Notes under the pieces: generated by a model
Told to the model about the DNA's origin: nothing
Seen by the model: the letters and a program-made list of their open reading frames with translations, nothing else
The model's database searches: none
Part shown: positions 42,581 through 54,588 of the stretch, piece by piece
Numbering within the stretch: the first letter of the stretch is position 1
How the letters are laid out: each line of letters starts with the position of its first letter
Position numbers and translations under genes: made by a program
Assembly: GCA_907163375.1 (NCBI GenBank)
Contig: CAJQUW010011506.1
Location: 310,001-374,000 of the forward strand
DNA from: Prostheceraeus crozeri
Taxonomy: Eukaryota; Platyhelminthes; Polycladida; Euryleptidae
Direction of reading: 5' to 3'
DNA length: 64,000 nucleotides

Positions 42581-42813
42581 TTAAAATTGATAACATAACT
42601 GTTTCTTTAAAAGTTATATGTTCCTATTTATTTCAAGTTGAAGTCTTCATACTTGATTTTTTGTTTCAATTCAGTTATTGAACATCATTAATTGTAGATA
42701 GTTATTCCCCTTTCCCATTCAGACCTTAATTGAAGACCGATTTGTGAAATGATAAAACAAGTCTGTTCATATATACAAATGAATATTAAATAAAGAGATT
42801 AAGAAAAAACACA

Positions 42814-43275
42814 CTAAATGTCATCAAGGTAAGGAAAGGGTACAAGTTTTTTCAAGTCCACTTGCACATGGATCCTGGTCTTCTTGGGCGCACAGGGACA
42901 GCGACGTGGTGTGTCAAGGTCGATGACCGAAAATTCGAGAGCGGTTGTTAGGTTCCGCTCGTTCGGCTCCATCCTCATGAACACCCGTTTGGTGTGGTAT
43001 TTTTTCGGGGCGTTCTTGACTTTGACCGTGACCCGTCCATAAAGTGGCGTTCGCATGGACTTCTTATTCATGTGACGCATCGTCTCGATTGATACGTCAC
43101 TATCTTCATCACTCGAGTAGTCGGGCGATGCAGGGGCTTGGGTGAACACCACCGGCTCGTTTGGTGTTGTCGATCGCTCCATCGGAGATTGGGGAGGTGT
43201 ATTGGTACGTTCCACTGGCGAAGTGGTACGATCAGCAGTCCCGTTCTCAACTGCGGCTTTCTGTTTGCGATCCAT
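42814..43275 (-). CDS. Right-arm accessory protein, unknown function
   Basis: 153 residues from an ATG. The first 80 residues are Ser/Thr/Pro-rich and disordered (TTSPVERTNTPPQSPMERST) with repeated S/T-P sites and an acidic patch DYSSDEDSDVSIE. The second half is basic, beta-rich and more compact (RVTVKVKNAPKKYHTKRVFM, CPCAPKKTRIHVQVDLKKL). I recognise no family. It has its own TATA box (43358-43364) and shares a 224-bp divergent promoter region with the gene at 43500. Clusters of S/T-P suggest regulation by cyclin- or MAP-type kinases, which is inference. Confidence 0.65.
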   Translation of the reverse strand: MDRKQKAAVENGTADRTTSPVERTNTPPQSPMERSTTPNEPVVFTQAPASPDYSSDEDSDVSIETMRHMNKKSMRTPLYGRVTVKVKNAPKKYHTKRVFMRMEPNERNLTTALEFSVIDLDTPRRCPCAPKKTRIHVQVDLKKLVPFPYLDDI

Positions 43276-43357
43276 TATGACTTGTAGATTTAAAATAATT
43301 GTAACTTGTAAACGTGAGGATTAGAACCTTTGATAAGAATTGGTACAAACCTCGGAC

Positions 43358-43443
43358 TTATATACTTTTTAAACAAAGGAAATCCTAACAGCCAATCAGA
43401 GAGGTACCGAACTTCCCTAAAGAATATATATAACTATATAAAG
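43358..43443. promoter_or_regulatory. Divergent promoter with two TATA boxes
   Basis: TATATAA on the minus strand (43358-43364) serves the gene at 42814-43275. TATATAAAG on the plus strand (43435-43443) serves the gene at 43500. A CCAAT box (CCAATCAG, about 43392-43399) lies between them. Confidence 0.75.
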
Positions 43444-43499
43444 GATGTCATTGTTCCAAACTGTTAAGTACTTATCCTCAACGTTCCATAACAAGAAGC

Positions 43500-43790
43500 A
43501 TGTCCTCAAAACCACTATTTTATTTTCAAAATGACAGCCAAGTCATTATGGGAGGTCAGTTGGACATGACCATGCATCTGTCTTGCGGCTGCAAAGTGGC
43601 CCTGTGGAAGACCTTGACTGTGTCAGCACTTCAAAGGCGGAATGGACTACCAGTGAAGTGTCCGGTACACGAGTGCGATCATGACTTTAGCAACAATAAA
43701 ACATTTCATGAATGGTGTGATGACTTCCTAAAGATCATGGAGTCGCCTGAGGGACGTGATCTACACCCATCATTTATTTTTCATGCTTAA
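43500..43790 (+). CDS. Small zinc-binding (treble-clef-like) protein
   Basis: 96 residues from an ATG about 57 bases after its TATA box. A possible zinc site is formed by HLSCGCKV (H46, C49, C51) and CPVHECDHDF (C74, H77, C79, H81), spaced like the second half of RING or IBR-type fingers. A tryptophan-containing helix follows. It is transcribed outward, toward the right terminal repeat, mirroring the RING gene that is just inside the left repeat. Function unknown; I would compare it with RING-like or B-box proteins. Confidence 0.6.
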   Translation: MSSKPLFYFQNDSQVIMGGQLDMTMHLSCGCKVALWKTLTVSALQRRNGLPVKCPVHECDHDFSNNKTFHEWCDDFLKIMESPEGRDLHPSFIFHA

Positions 43791-43927
43791 ATTAAACTTA
43801 CATTGTAAATCTCTTGTCTTTTTCACTTTAAACATAGTTCTGGAATTGGTTTTCTTATTGGGGAGCAACTAAATCATAACTGCACATTAAAGTTTCACAT
43901 CTAAATAGTGCTACATTTAAAATAATT

Positions 43928-44317
43928 GTCACAATAGTCGCAATTGAGCAAACCCATTCAAAATCAAACAACGGACGTCTATCGGTACGTACCCAAGTGC
44001 TCAGAACCAAACCACACAAGTTCGATCATAGACGTTCCCAAACACAGTGTACTCAACTGAGTGTACCAAACACATGTACCTATCCAGTAAAACAGATCTC
44101 ATACAAGTTCCTATTCATAACACCGAATTATACATGTACCTATCCATGTGCCTATCGATAACTAAATTATACATGTACCTATCCATGTACCTATCCATGT
44201 ACCTATCGATAACTAAATTATACATGTACCTATCCATGTACCTATCCATGTTCCTATTGATAACACTAAACTTTACATGTACCTATCCGTCGCAAGTAGG
44301 GCACAGTTTTTACTACT
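43928..44317. repeat. Polinton right terminal inverted repeat
   Basis: 390 bp. It differs from the left repeat by copy number: one extra 51-bp unit (CCTATCC/CATGTA repeats with GATAACTAAATTAT) and one 12-bp unit fewer, which accounts for the 39-bp difference. The terminus reads TTTTTACTACT, against TTTTCACTACT in the complement of the left end. Confidence 0.95.
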
Positions 44318-44323
44318 TCCCAC
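44318..44323. repeat. Target-site duplication, right copy (TCCCAC)
   Basis: Exact repeat of 23579-23584, produced by staggered integrase cutting on insertion. Confidence 0.95.
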
Positions 44324-47300
44324 AAGATTAAATTGGTCGTTAATCCATGAAATTGTCTAAAGTAATTACCACCATATATCTCATAGATTATAATTTTCTG
44401 CATTGAAAATGAAAAAAATGCAATGAAACATTTTTCTGCATAGATTTTTGGAGTTTATAGAGCATCATGCCCAATAATGGAAAAATACGTGTATATAGAT
44501 AAGTTGAAAAATTGTCGAGTTAAAGCTATAGAGAAAGCATTAATATCCTAATAAAATTGATAGTCGATTCTGTACTTCCGGCATCGATCTATGAAGACAT
44601 AGATCTTATGAACAATCAAATTAGTAGAGCAATAGTTGCAAAGGCTTGCCGTAAGACGCTGTATTCTAAGTGACTTTGTCAAAATGAGTGAATTGCTCGT
44701 ACATGTGCATTGAAGGAAAACTATGAATAAACGCAAATATTGCACTTACAATGCACGGGACCCATAGTTGGTACAGTGTCAACTCAAGAAATGTCAGCTT
44801 GCAGTGAAAAGTTTTACATCTAAGGAGTTTGTCTTTTACGAAATCACGTTTCTGTTGTATAAAAAATAAATTGATCAATTTTAAAAAAGGAACATTTTTC
44901 CTTAGTTTACATGCTAGCGATTTGATACTTGATGCTTGAATATTTTTGAAACTTATAAGGCATCAGCTAGTATGAAATTTTGCTGATGCGTCGCCTAATT
45001 AAAGGGAGATTTAGTTGTTTATCAAGGATATTTATTTCAATGCAGCAAAAATTGAAAACTAATTCTGCATCTTTAACTTAGCAAACTTAGGTAGAGCATC
45101 TTTTCGAAGAGGCTAAATGGGTCTGAGTCAAGACAGTTGCCCAAATTATTGACTGACTGAATGCATTCTTTGGGATCATTGTAAAGAACATTGTAAAGAA
45201 TTGATCGATAAATGGTATGAATAATCATACCCTGTATGCGAATTTAATTTCATACATGTGGATTGATTAAATTCACGTAGGTATGATTTTGTGATTCACT
45301 AAATTAAGCTTGACTTTTGTTACCTGAATATCATTACGGACTTTTTACGTGTATATTTTTAAGTTAATTATGATCATTGTATTTGATTATAATATTTTGC
45401 TCTTTCAGTGTCAAGTAATCTGTCACTATGATCAAGTGCAAGAAAGATACAAGTACTCATATCAACAAGGCTGAGTCTTGTAGTTCATTGAAGTCAATTT
45501 TTAATCCTCTACAAGGTCATCAGTGACTCGAAACTCGAAGGATTGGCAAAATGCTATTCCTTCTTCTGCATTGCTATCATGATCAGTCAATTCTGTGCTA
45601 ATTTCTCCAAAAACAGCAAAATATAGCACAATTCACAAATGGCACTATACGTAACATGAGCTTATTCGATTACACACTCGATACCCACACCTATCAAGAT
45701 TTTCAGCCACTGGTTGCTGCTTTCAATGTGCATATCCGTTATAGCCCTTTGATATCATAGTGAAAGCTACAGAGTGTCAGAATTGTCCATGGTTAGATTC
45801 CGCGAATGAACCGATAATTTTTCAGACATTAAGATAGATTCTTCCGTTTGCTAAAATTCAATAATACGATTACTTCTAAAAGAAAAGTTTCAAAACGTAT
45901 GCTCTTTTAAAATGACAGAAAAACAAAGTACGCATATACGAGTGCATCGTAGCTTATTTCAAAGATCTGGAATGACGTTTGTTAGAACATGTGATAGCAG
46001 TAATGTGAGTCAGGACTGGAAAGTTTGTAGGATAATCGATGGAATTTTGGTCAAATTTCATTTTGGTCAGATCGGATAATATGCAAATATTTTCAATGTC
46101 ATCATAACTTAATTTGCGATCTATTCATTGTCATTTATTATCTTTCATAAACATTCTGAAGGATTAATGTCATTTCTATCTTTCATTACTGTAAATATCT
46201 ATATTTCTTGCCGTTCTATAAGCAGGATATCAAAAACTAAATAGGATCGACAAACATTTCCGATTCCAGGTGGTATGATTATCCTCCAAGAAGCACAATT
46301 TTGACAATCCACTTGTGTCAATTTTTCTTGTCATAAAAGTCATTTAACAAAATGAACCAGTTTCCGAACATTCGAACGACCATCTTGATGAAAGGCATAC
46401 TGAATAACACGATCAGCAAAGTGAAAGCAAGTATTTAATTAGAATGATCACATTTATTATATCGGATCGATCTGCGTGGTTTAGAAGAAACGGCCGTACA
46501 TGCCAATTATCAAAGTCAGAAATGAGAGAATTTTTTAAAAAATAACTTTGCTTGATGAATTGCGTCAATTACAAATGCATGTCGAGTTATGCAGTAATGT
46601 ACGCTAACCAGGAACTTATGGAATGCAGTCAAAGCATATTTCACAGATTACGAGTGCGAGTTCGTAATTAAACAATGAAGATTGAAGATCATCTAAATAT
46701 TGATGAATATTGACTGATAACTGGCATTCATCTTTTGATGTTTTCACATTATTCATGTACTGAAAATCGCTTGGTCCAACTTAAAAACCAAAATCTATTT
46801 TAAAAAAACCTCAAAAACTTGCGGATAACATAAAACGCCGAATCTGCAGATGATAGACAGAGGCAGGGAAGAGTGGCTGAAATAGAACATGATGATGAGC
46901 ATGTGTAAATGATGGAAGGAGAGATGCTTGGTTCTCGATAAATCGAATTCAGCATTTAAATAATCAATTAAATTTCGTTAAAATGCAAAAGTGATGTGCT
47001 TTATGAATCGACGTACATGCATGTAAATGATACAAGAAAAATTATGTAGATATAATAATGGAAGTATTAGTTGAAAAAGCAAGCGGAGTAAGGACAACAT
47101 GATTTTCCTCACACCGTCCCAATAAACAAATGTTGATGCCGAGTGATGTCACCAATGTCTGCTTATGGAAGACCGGTTTCAAATACAATACTTTAATCCT
47201 CCTTTCTTGATCTTACATCCAATGCTTGTCAAGCGCATATTTTTGTTTTTCTGCTTGTTAATATTTTTAGACTTGCTTTTATACAATTTGCCGTCATTAT

Positions 47301-47914
47301 TCATTATTGATTACTCATTTTGATAGCAGAACGGAAATAAAAGTTTGGAAGCATATAAGTCTCTTGAGATACTTTTAATTTCATTGTGAAGAATTTGTGG
47401 AGATGTAGCTCCTCGTGACTTGTCAAGTTTTGAATTCACTTGTTAAAGAAGTTATGTAAAAGTGCAAGAATTGCAAACGAAGGACAAGATTTATGCTACT
47501 CATTTGCTTATGACAATGGCGCCCTATAGTCTGAGTACGATGACTGAAGAGCACAATTAGATTGTAGATTGTGAGTTAGACCACGAAGTTTGATTTAGAC
47601 CCCGTGTTTTCATTCTCATATCCATATGTTACTATAGCGACTTAGCTCAAACTAGCAGTTAATTGCAGTGAAGTAGAAGTTGCAGCAATATTAGAATTTA
47701 GTATTTTCAGATCTTGCAAATATTTTCAATATTTCAATGTAAAACTCCTAGTGACCAAACCAATGAAAATTAAAAGAATAATCCAGAATGCGCAGGAAAT
47801 TTAGGTAGCAAAATTAAAATAGTTTCTCAAACCAAGGTTGGGCGCGATTCTTAGATCAATCGATAAATTGACACTCTTAAAGGTCGCGCACCCACGCCTT
47901 TCATGAAGGGTTAA
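44324..47914. other. Intron DNA right of the Polinton, nothing recognised
   Basis: No coding frame with a domain, no transposon termini and no tandem repeats that I can see. Confidence 0.5.
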
Positions 47915-49095
47915 GGTACTACCGATGCCATATTTATCCTAAGGCAACTACATGAGAAGTACATCAGCAAGTGGAAAGATTTATACGCTGCTTTTGTTGA
48001 TCTTGAGAAGGCGTTTGACCACGTGCCGAGGAGTGTAGTATGGTGGTCTATGAGGAAGCTCGGAATCGATGAATGGATTGTCTCCACCGTTCAATGCATA
48101 TGCGAGCATTCAGAGTCCGTGGTGAGTCGTGACAACGCAACTGGTGAAACCTCCACCATCGTCATGGGGGCTATTTCGCAAGATCACCGTCGTGGATGCC
48201 TTCAAGAGATTCTCTACGCGGATGACTTGGTTATAACATCGGACTCAGTCGAAGATTTAACGACTCGCTTCCTTTTCTGGAAAGAACGTTTCCTGGTGTG
48301 TAGGGAATGGCAGTCAACATCGATAAGACTACCGATCAACCGGAGTGGTCTGCAGGAATGAACTCGATTTGTTGCTCAACTTGCCGAAAATGGTACTGAT
48401 ATGTCAATTCTACGCGCTGATCTCTATTTTAAGTGCCGGCGTTGCAGAGGAGAACTCACTGCATCACAACCGCAGGTCATTCAGATGGTAATTGGTAACG
48501 ACTGTCTGAGGTTGTAGAGCACTTTGTTATTTGGGTAATGTGCGTGGGAGATCCGTAGGCTGTGGTGGGGCGGTAACTGCCCGTATAAGAAGTGCTTGGA
48601 AGAATTTCGATGATCTGTTGCCAGTCCTGACGAATAAAGGGATTTCTCCCAGACGCAGGGGTCATGTTTACAAGGCATGTATAAGAAGCGTGCTGTTGTA
48701 TGCTTCGGAGACATGAGCTATTAAAGCAGAAGATCTCGCAAGCCTCACAAAGAACGAGAACTTCATGATACGTTGGATGTGTGCGGTCAAGCTTTATGAG
48801 CGACGCTCGATGTGCGAACTACGGAGGATGCTTGGCCTGAGAAATTGAGATGCCGATTTGCGACAAAATCGCTTAAGGTGGCACGGTCACCTCCACAGAA
48901 TGTCCAACTGCAAGTGGCCGAGGAGAGTAATCGATCTTGACATATCGCACGATGTCTGGAAGGATATGGAACTCCTACATCTCAAACCTTGACTTGCGCA
49001 AGACCGGACGGTGTGGAGGAGGCGCACTCATGCGATCCAGAATCGACTTCACCTAAATGTTGTGCCCTCAAGTCTGGGGCCCAACCGACAATAAA
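47915..49095 (+). pseudogene. RTE-like LINE reverse transcriptase, decayed
   Basis: Plus-strand pieces read AIFILRQLHEKYISKWK, AFVDLEKAFDHVPRSVVWWS, LYADDLVITSDSVEDL (YADD catalytic box), then in shifted frames RRGHVYKACIRSVLLYASET and RWHGHLHRMS. This matches the palm and tail of RTE-like LINEs. The PQGS block between the palm and YADD is missing, and there are several stops and frameshifts. It is a dead internal fragment. Confidence 0.8.
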
Positions 49096-49838
49096 CGAGG
49101 AGCAAGAGCAAGTAAGTGAGCCTTTCATTTGATTACATTCTAATTTATTTAAAGAAAATGTTTGCTATATTTTGCATGCTGTATATATTTTTCCTGGAGT
49201 CTTCTTAACTTAAGGGACTGTAAATCGGTAATTTATTTTTGGTTGTTTTAACTTTCAAGTCCGGATTTTCTGACGAAATTTGCGGCGTGTGCAATTTCTA
49301 GTTAAAAATCATGAAAATGCTGATATGAAAAAAGTTATATAGGCCTGCTGCATCGTAGCTCCATCTTATCTATCTTGTTCGGGGAAATAGTGAAAAAAGT
49401 CGCATCACTTTATTAAAAACTTTCATATCTCAGCATTTGCTTACGTTATGATTCCCATTTTGCATGCTTATTTAGATAATAATAGACTTTTTGGAATGAA
49501 TCATTTTATAGCTACATGAATTACCTCAACTATTTCGGAAATGGTTTGCTACATATCAGATTACTTTGTTACAACTATCAAAAGGTATATCGCCTTATGA
49601 TATTTCTTTGTACAATACAATCTAAATTGTCGCAAGTATTTAGTAAAATCTAACTAGACAACCAACGAATCTTGATAGAATGTTCGTAGATCAGTGATTC
49701 TCAACAACGATGCCACAGCACACAAGGTTGTTACCGTGTTGTTATCAAAATATTAGTCATTAATGAACCTATAAAAGACCGAAATTTGAATTATTGTCAT
49801 AATTTATTTAAGGCATCTTGCTATATGGATCCGTTAAG
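49096..49838. other. Intron DNA between the LINE fragment and the Tc1/mariner-like element
   Basis: No supported feature. Confidence 0.5.
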
Positions 49839-50948
49839 TAAGGCAAGCCAAGAGTAACGCAAAATATAAATAAGCTTTTATTTTCTTATTATGCAACATT
49901 TTGAATAGAATAAAGCATCAGGGCTCATCACTCCATAAGACGTTGTCCAACACACCAGGATTTTGTAGCATCCGGTTCACAAAATTCATTCGAGCTTCAC
50001 AGTCTACCTCCGTGTGGACAGCATCAGGGATAGATGGTAGGGATACATGCTTAAGCTCCTTCAGAATTCTACGAACACTACGCTCCGGAATATTGGATGT
50101 GCGTGCCACATCAGAGGAGGAAGCAATATCAAGTTTATTCGATGATTGAACTGGCTGCAGAGACTCCATAACCAGTTCAGATCGTTCTTCGTTGAGAGAT
50201 GGGAGACCTGATTTTGGTGCATCATGTAGAGAATAAGTCTTCTCAAATTTGGATGTGATGCTTCTGACTGAAATTGATTTCGAACAATCTTGTGCTTGGT
50301 GTTGAAGGCTCTCAAAGTGGCAGTTGGACGTCGGTTATTTGCCTAAAAAAGTTGAACAAATTCAAGTCTGGTAGGCAAATCCATCACGTTTCCTCGTGAG
50401 AGTCAGTATCACAGTTCTTAAAAACGAGGCGGATTTATGGTTGACATATGCGCATCAAGCACACATTGAATTGAATGATTATTTATGACTGATAATTAAC
50501 GCGTTTATTGATGATAACGAGATCCGGATAAATAAATAAGTGAAGTGTTTGACTTTGTTCAGTTCTTGTTAGTTTCTCTATCAAGCACAGATATCAAGAT
50601 ATATATGGAAGTGCGACGTATGACAGCATTCTCGAAAAATTGAAAAACAGGATTCGATCGGAGATTTCCATGATGCCAGGTACATAGTTCTCTGCTGCAG
50701 TATCTCATCTTGTTCGACGACTTCAAGTTGTAACCGAAGATGATGGAGGTCATTTTGAACATCTATTGTGATGCACTTGTACATGTATATATTTTTGGAA
50801 TAGGTATGATTGCATCACTTTCAGCTATTATTCTAAAAATCTTCAAGCGTGCTAGTGCCCCTGATGCTTTATTCTATTCAAAATGTTGCATAATAAGAAA
50901 ATTATAGCTTATTTATATTTTGCGTTACTTTTGGCCAGCCCTGTAGTA
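49839..50948 (-). mobile_element. Tc1/mariner-like element with about 85-bp inverted ends, decayed
   Basis: The left end (49839-49922) and right end (50858-50948) are inverted copies. Both share AGTAACGCAAAATATAAATA near the outside and GAATAGAATAAAGCATCAGG on the inside. A minus-strand remnant at 49918-50169 reads SVRRILKELKHVSLPSIPDA and ends LDNVLWSDEP, the helix-turn-helix to first catalytic Asp (WSDE) part of a Tc1/mariner-type transposase. The remainder is not open. The outer ends appear to abut TA dinucleotides, as expected of the family. Confidence 0.75.
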
Positions 50949-51450
50949 CATACACATGTGATTTGATAAATCACGTTTTTCAACTTTTATTCCTATTCTG
51001 AGTTATATTATAGACCCATTTGCGTGTAACCCATATCTGCTAATTATGATCATTGTCTTTTATCATGACATTTTATTCTGTCAGAATGTGCTCTTATTAG
51101 CTCTATCACAAGACAACGAAAGAGCTTATTAACAATTAGGCTAAGCTTTAAGGTGATAGTCGGCATCACAGTTAATTATAAAACATTGCCTCTCCAAACT
51201 AATTTGTGACTGGAAGGATTTGTAAAATATTGCTGCTGCTTCTGTATTGCTGTCATGGTAGTCATTTCCTTGGTAATTTCTCCAAAAGAAGTAAAAAATG
51301 CACATCCTACATAGATCCTGCATAGGTGCTAGATAGCAAAAATCTTTATTCATTTGCAATTCATTCACAAGAGTTCATTTATTGAAATTGAAAATGTGTA
51401 ATGTAAAGCGTTTTATTTCAAAGTAATAAAAATCAAAATTTACACACGAC
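50949..51450. other. Intron DNA, nothing recognised
   Basis: No supported feature in this 500-bp stretch. Confidence 0.5.
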
Positions 51451-51708
51451 ATGAATCATTTACAATGGTGTCCGTACAATGGTGGTGTCCGTGGCACAGT
51501 GGTTGCGCACTTGGACTAGCGATCTCATGGTCCAGAGGTCGAACCCGGAAAGTGTCATTGGAAGTCGGCAGGAAGGGCATCCGGACTACAAAGCACCACA
51601 ACGCTCCAAACAAAGTCTGACCTAAGTCAGCACCGTCCAAGGCCCCAGTGACGTAAAATCCGTAAAAAAAGTGACGTAAAATCCGTAAAAAATGAATCAT
51701 TTACAATG
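51451..51708 (+). mobile_element. tRNA-derived SINE, copy 2, with 17-bp target duplication
   Basis: The SINE body (51468-51691) has an A-box-like GTGGCACAGTGGTTGCGC and a B-box-like GAGGTCGAACCCGG, a unique body, and a 3' tail with two copies of AGTGACGTAAAATCCGTAAA. It is flanked by exact copies of ATGAATCATTTACAATG at 51451-51467 and 51692-51708. A long duplication like this is typical of target-primed reverse transcription. It abuts the 3' side of the LINE at 51709-54290. Confidence 0.9.
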
Positions 51709-54290
51709 ACGTCACTGCCTTTAGAGACAACTTAAAAGTTGGACATACACATGTACATTCACTTATGTCATATAAATCAATGTCATACGCAAGAACGAGG
51801 AAAGGTTTATGAGGAACAGATTGCAAATCATCAAAGGAAAGAATTATAAAAAGTGGTACAAAAGGAATAAATGCCCTTGACCTTCGCTGACTTTGGGAAA
51901 GGCATGACTCAAGGTGCCCAGAATAGTAAAGTCTTCTAGGAACCAAATGATGCAGAATGCTATCACGATGTAGCATGTCACTAAACACTCTGCATGCCCT
52001 CTGAAGACGGCGTGCTTCAAGTTCGCCGAGACACATTCCAGAGCACTCGTTGCCGCAGATGATGCGGTGGCAGAGACGTTGCAGTTTTTCAATACGAATA
52101 TTGTTTTCACATTAAAGCCAACAAAAAGTGGTGAATTGTATTCCACAATAGAACGAATAAATGCCCCGAAAACACGTATTAGATCAGCTTTACAAAAGCC
52201 TGCAGCCTTCAAACGACGGAGCGCATAGACTCTTCTGCTAGCGCTTTTACATATATATTCGATGTGCTCATCCCATCTACATGAATCACTAAAGATTACT
52301 CCCAGAAATTTGATGGAAGTACAAAACGACCTGTCCGAAATTGGAACAGGTAAACCACGACGAATATACATGCATTTGGTCTTATCTGTATTCAAACATA
52401 GTCCATGATTCCGGCTCCAATTGCTTATGTTGTCTTCCTCGATTGAAATAATAAGATTAATGTCTGTGTCTGAATATACCGGGATTGCCACAAGAATGTC
52501 ATCTGCGTACTTCACCATCAAAGCGCCATCCACACTGTGTTTTAGCGAACCCATATGTGCAGAGAATAACTGCGGTGCGAGAACGGATCCCTGGGGCACG
52601 CCAGAAGACATGTTACGAAGAGAACTGAACACATTATCTTGGAGACTTATGCGATATCGACGATCTCTCAAAAATGACATTATCCACCTGACAAAGTCAT
52701 GCGGAAGGGCGCCATCAATCAAGGTTTCGACGAGAGAACGGTGATTTAAACTGTCAAAAGCTTGCTTGAGGTCGAAAGATAGCATGATAACCCCTCTCAA
52801 GCCAATAGCATCCACCTGAGAGGTGACAAAATCATGTACAGCTATTTGGGCATGCAATGTACTGGCATTACGCTTGTACGCAAACTGATCACTCCCCGAT
52901 AGTCTTTGTAGTGAGTCGTATACAGATTGCAAAATGATGCCCTCCAAAATCTTAGAGAGAGTTGGGAGCAACGATATGGGGCGAAAATTAGCATCATCAA
53001 ATTTACCATTCTTAGGGATAGGCACGATGTTAGCAGTCTTCCAGATGATAGGCACATGTCCTGTTGAGATGGATATATTGAATATATGTGAAGCAGGATT
53101 GCACAATACATGGGCAGCCTCGCGGATGAGTCTGGCCGACAAAAAGTCACATCCCGGGGATTTCGATTTCAGGTTCAGCATTTTGCTGTAAATGTTGTCG
53201 GGCGAAGCATCAGGGCACCAATGACAAGAAGTCTCAGCAGATTGAAGAGACAGACTAGAATAATCACTTACAGGGGAAAAATGGGACTCGTAGGATGACG
53301 CGAACGATTCAGCTGCAAGAGAAGGAGATTCATGGCCCTTGATCATTGCTTCAAATAGCACAGAAGACTTAGATTTCAAGTCGCACATCTCGCGAACGAT
53401 AGTCCAAATGTTCTTATTGTCTCTTGTACAGTTGGAAACCCACGAACGCTTCGCTTTGACGATCTCAACTTTAATTTTCTCCTTATAATTAGAGTACATG
53501 GTCAAATCACCAGAGCGAAAAGCATTATAGCGCAAATTAACAAGACTTTTGAGGACCGGTGTCATCCACGCTTTGTCTCTCGATCACATTTCAACATAGG
53601 TCTGTGGAAGAGTGTTCATTGCAACTTCAACAAATTCATAGAATAACGTGCATTTGTCGTCTAAACTCAAGTTGGGATCGTAGATACTGTGCTAAGGAGC
53701 ACACTGAAGACTCTGAACGAAATTATCCATGTTACTTTTCCGGAAATCGTAGACTTTCTTTACGTGAGTAACATGATAAGAAGCGTTAACTGGCTTCATA
53801 AGAACAGCCAAATGATCCGAAAGACCAAACGCAGGACAAGTGAAAGCAGAACTGTACTTGGTTTTCAGAAGAGGATCTACAAAGATCTTATCCAAGATGG
53901 CAGTACCTCGAGTGGGAGTAATGACCATTTGAAAAAGTCCGAAGTCATTCATAAATAGGTCACGCGGGAAAGAGTCAAAGTTGCCGGCTACAATCATGTG
54001 TGATGATGGATAGACTTCAAGAAAGTATTGCAAGCAGTTTTGCAGAAATGTGCGAATATCTATTGAGTCTGCGCATCTCATGTTTGGAGGGATGTAGACT
54101 ATAATGCAACAGATGAGGGGCTCCTTCATGATGAAGGAAACATATTCTAAAGATGGTGGACAGTCTCGGAAATTCACAGACGTAAAAGATAAATAGTTGC
54201 GGATGTAAACGCACACACTACCTCCTTTCTTGCCATTATTCCTGTCATAAAGAAAGGGCTGACAATAATCACATTGGGCTATCACATTGG
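51709..54290 (-). pseudogene. Non-LTR retrotransposon (LINE) with endonuclease and RT, 5'-truncated
   Basis: The minus strand reads, from 54285, an AP-type endonuclease (GGSVCVYIRN, IVAGNFDSF, PTRGTAILDKI, GLSDHLAVL). The RT follows in the same frame (53565-52090) with ANIVPIPKNGKFDDANFRPI, MSFDLKQAFDSLNH, SGVPQGSVLAPQLF and VKYADDILVAIP. Two in-frame stops lie between endonuclease and RT (53692-53694 and about 53586). A frameshift near 52090 moves the RT tail (RRLQRACRVFSDML, RRSRAFIPF) to another frame. The start of the endonuclease is missing. The style is CR1/Jockey-like but I cannot assign a clade. Few lesions, so inactivation is fairly recent. Confidence 0.88.
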
Positions 54291-54588
54291 AGATGTAATT
54301 TATAGTGAGTTGTCACTCTACATGAAAACAACTTTACTCTATGACTCTAAACAACATGCTTCGAGATCGTCCAGGTTGTCAATCAGTATGATATGCATAC
54401 TTGATCCAGTACCTCTGATAACATGCCAGTCGTCTTTAGTCAATTATTTAGTGACCTCCTTCAAAGGATCATCACTGTTACGAATATGTCACAAATTATT
54501 TCAATCAAAACTTATCAGTGATTTCCTCCATCATGCCATCAAAATCTTTGAGCTATATTGTTTAAATGAAGTCAAGTTTCATATTTAC

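Larger units (their letters stand above)
23585..44317. mobile_element. Polinton (Maverick) virus-like transposon, complete
   Basis: The element is 20,733 bp. It has inverted terminal repeats (23585-23935 and 43928-44317), AGTAGT at each outer end and a perfect 6-bp target duplication TCCCAC at 23579-23584 and 44318-44323. A 6-bp duplication with AG termini and long inverted repeats is the established signature of Polintons. It encodes the full core set: retroviral-type integrase, A32/FtsK-like packaging ATPase, adenain-like protease, double-jelly-roll capsid protein, penton-like protein and protein-primed DNA polymerase B. It also has about eight accessory genes. It sits in an intron of the LRRC74-like host gene. 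All core genes are open except polB, which has one frameshift, so the copy looks young. Confidence 0.97.
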
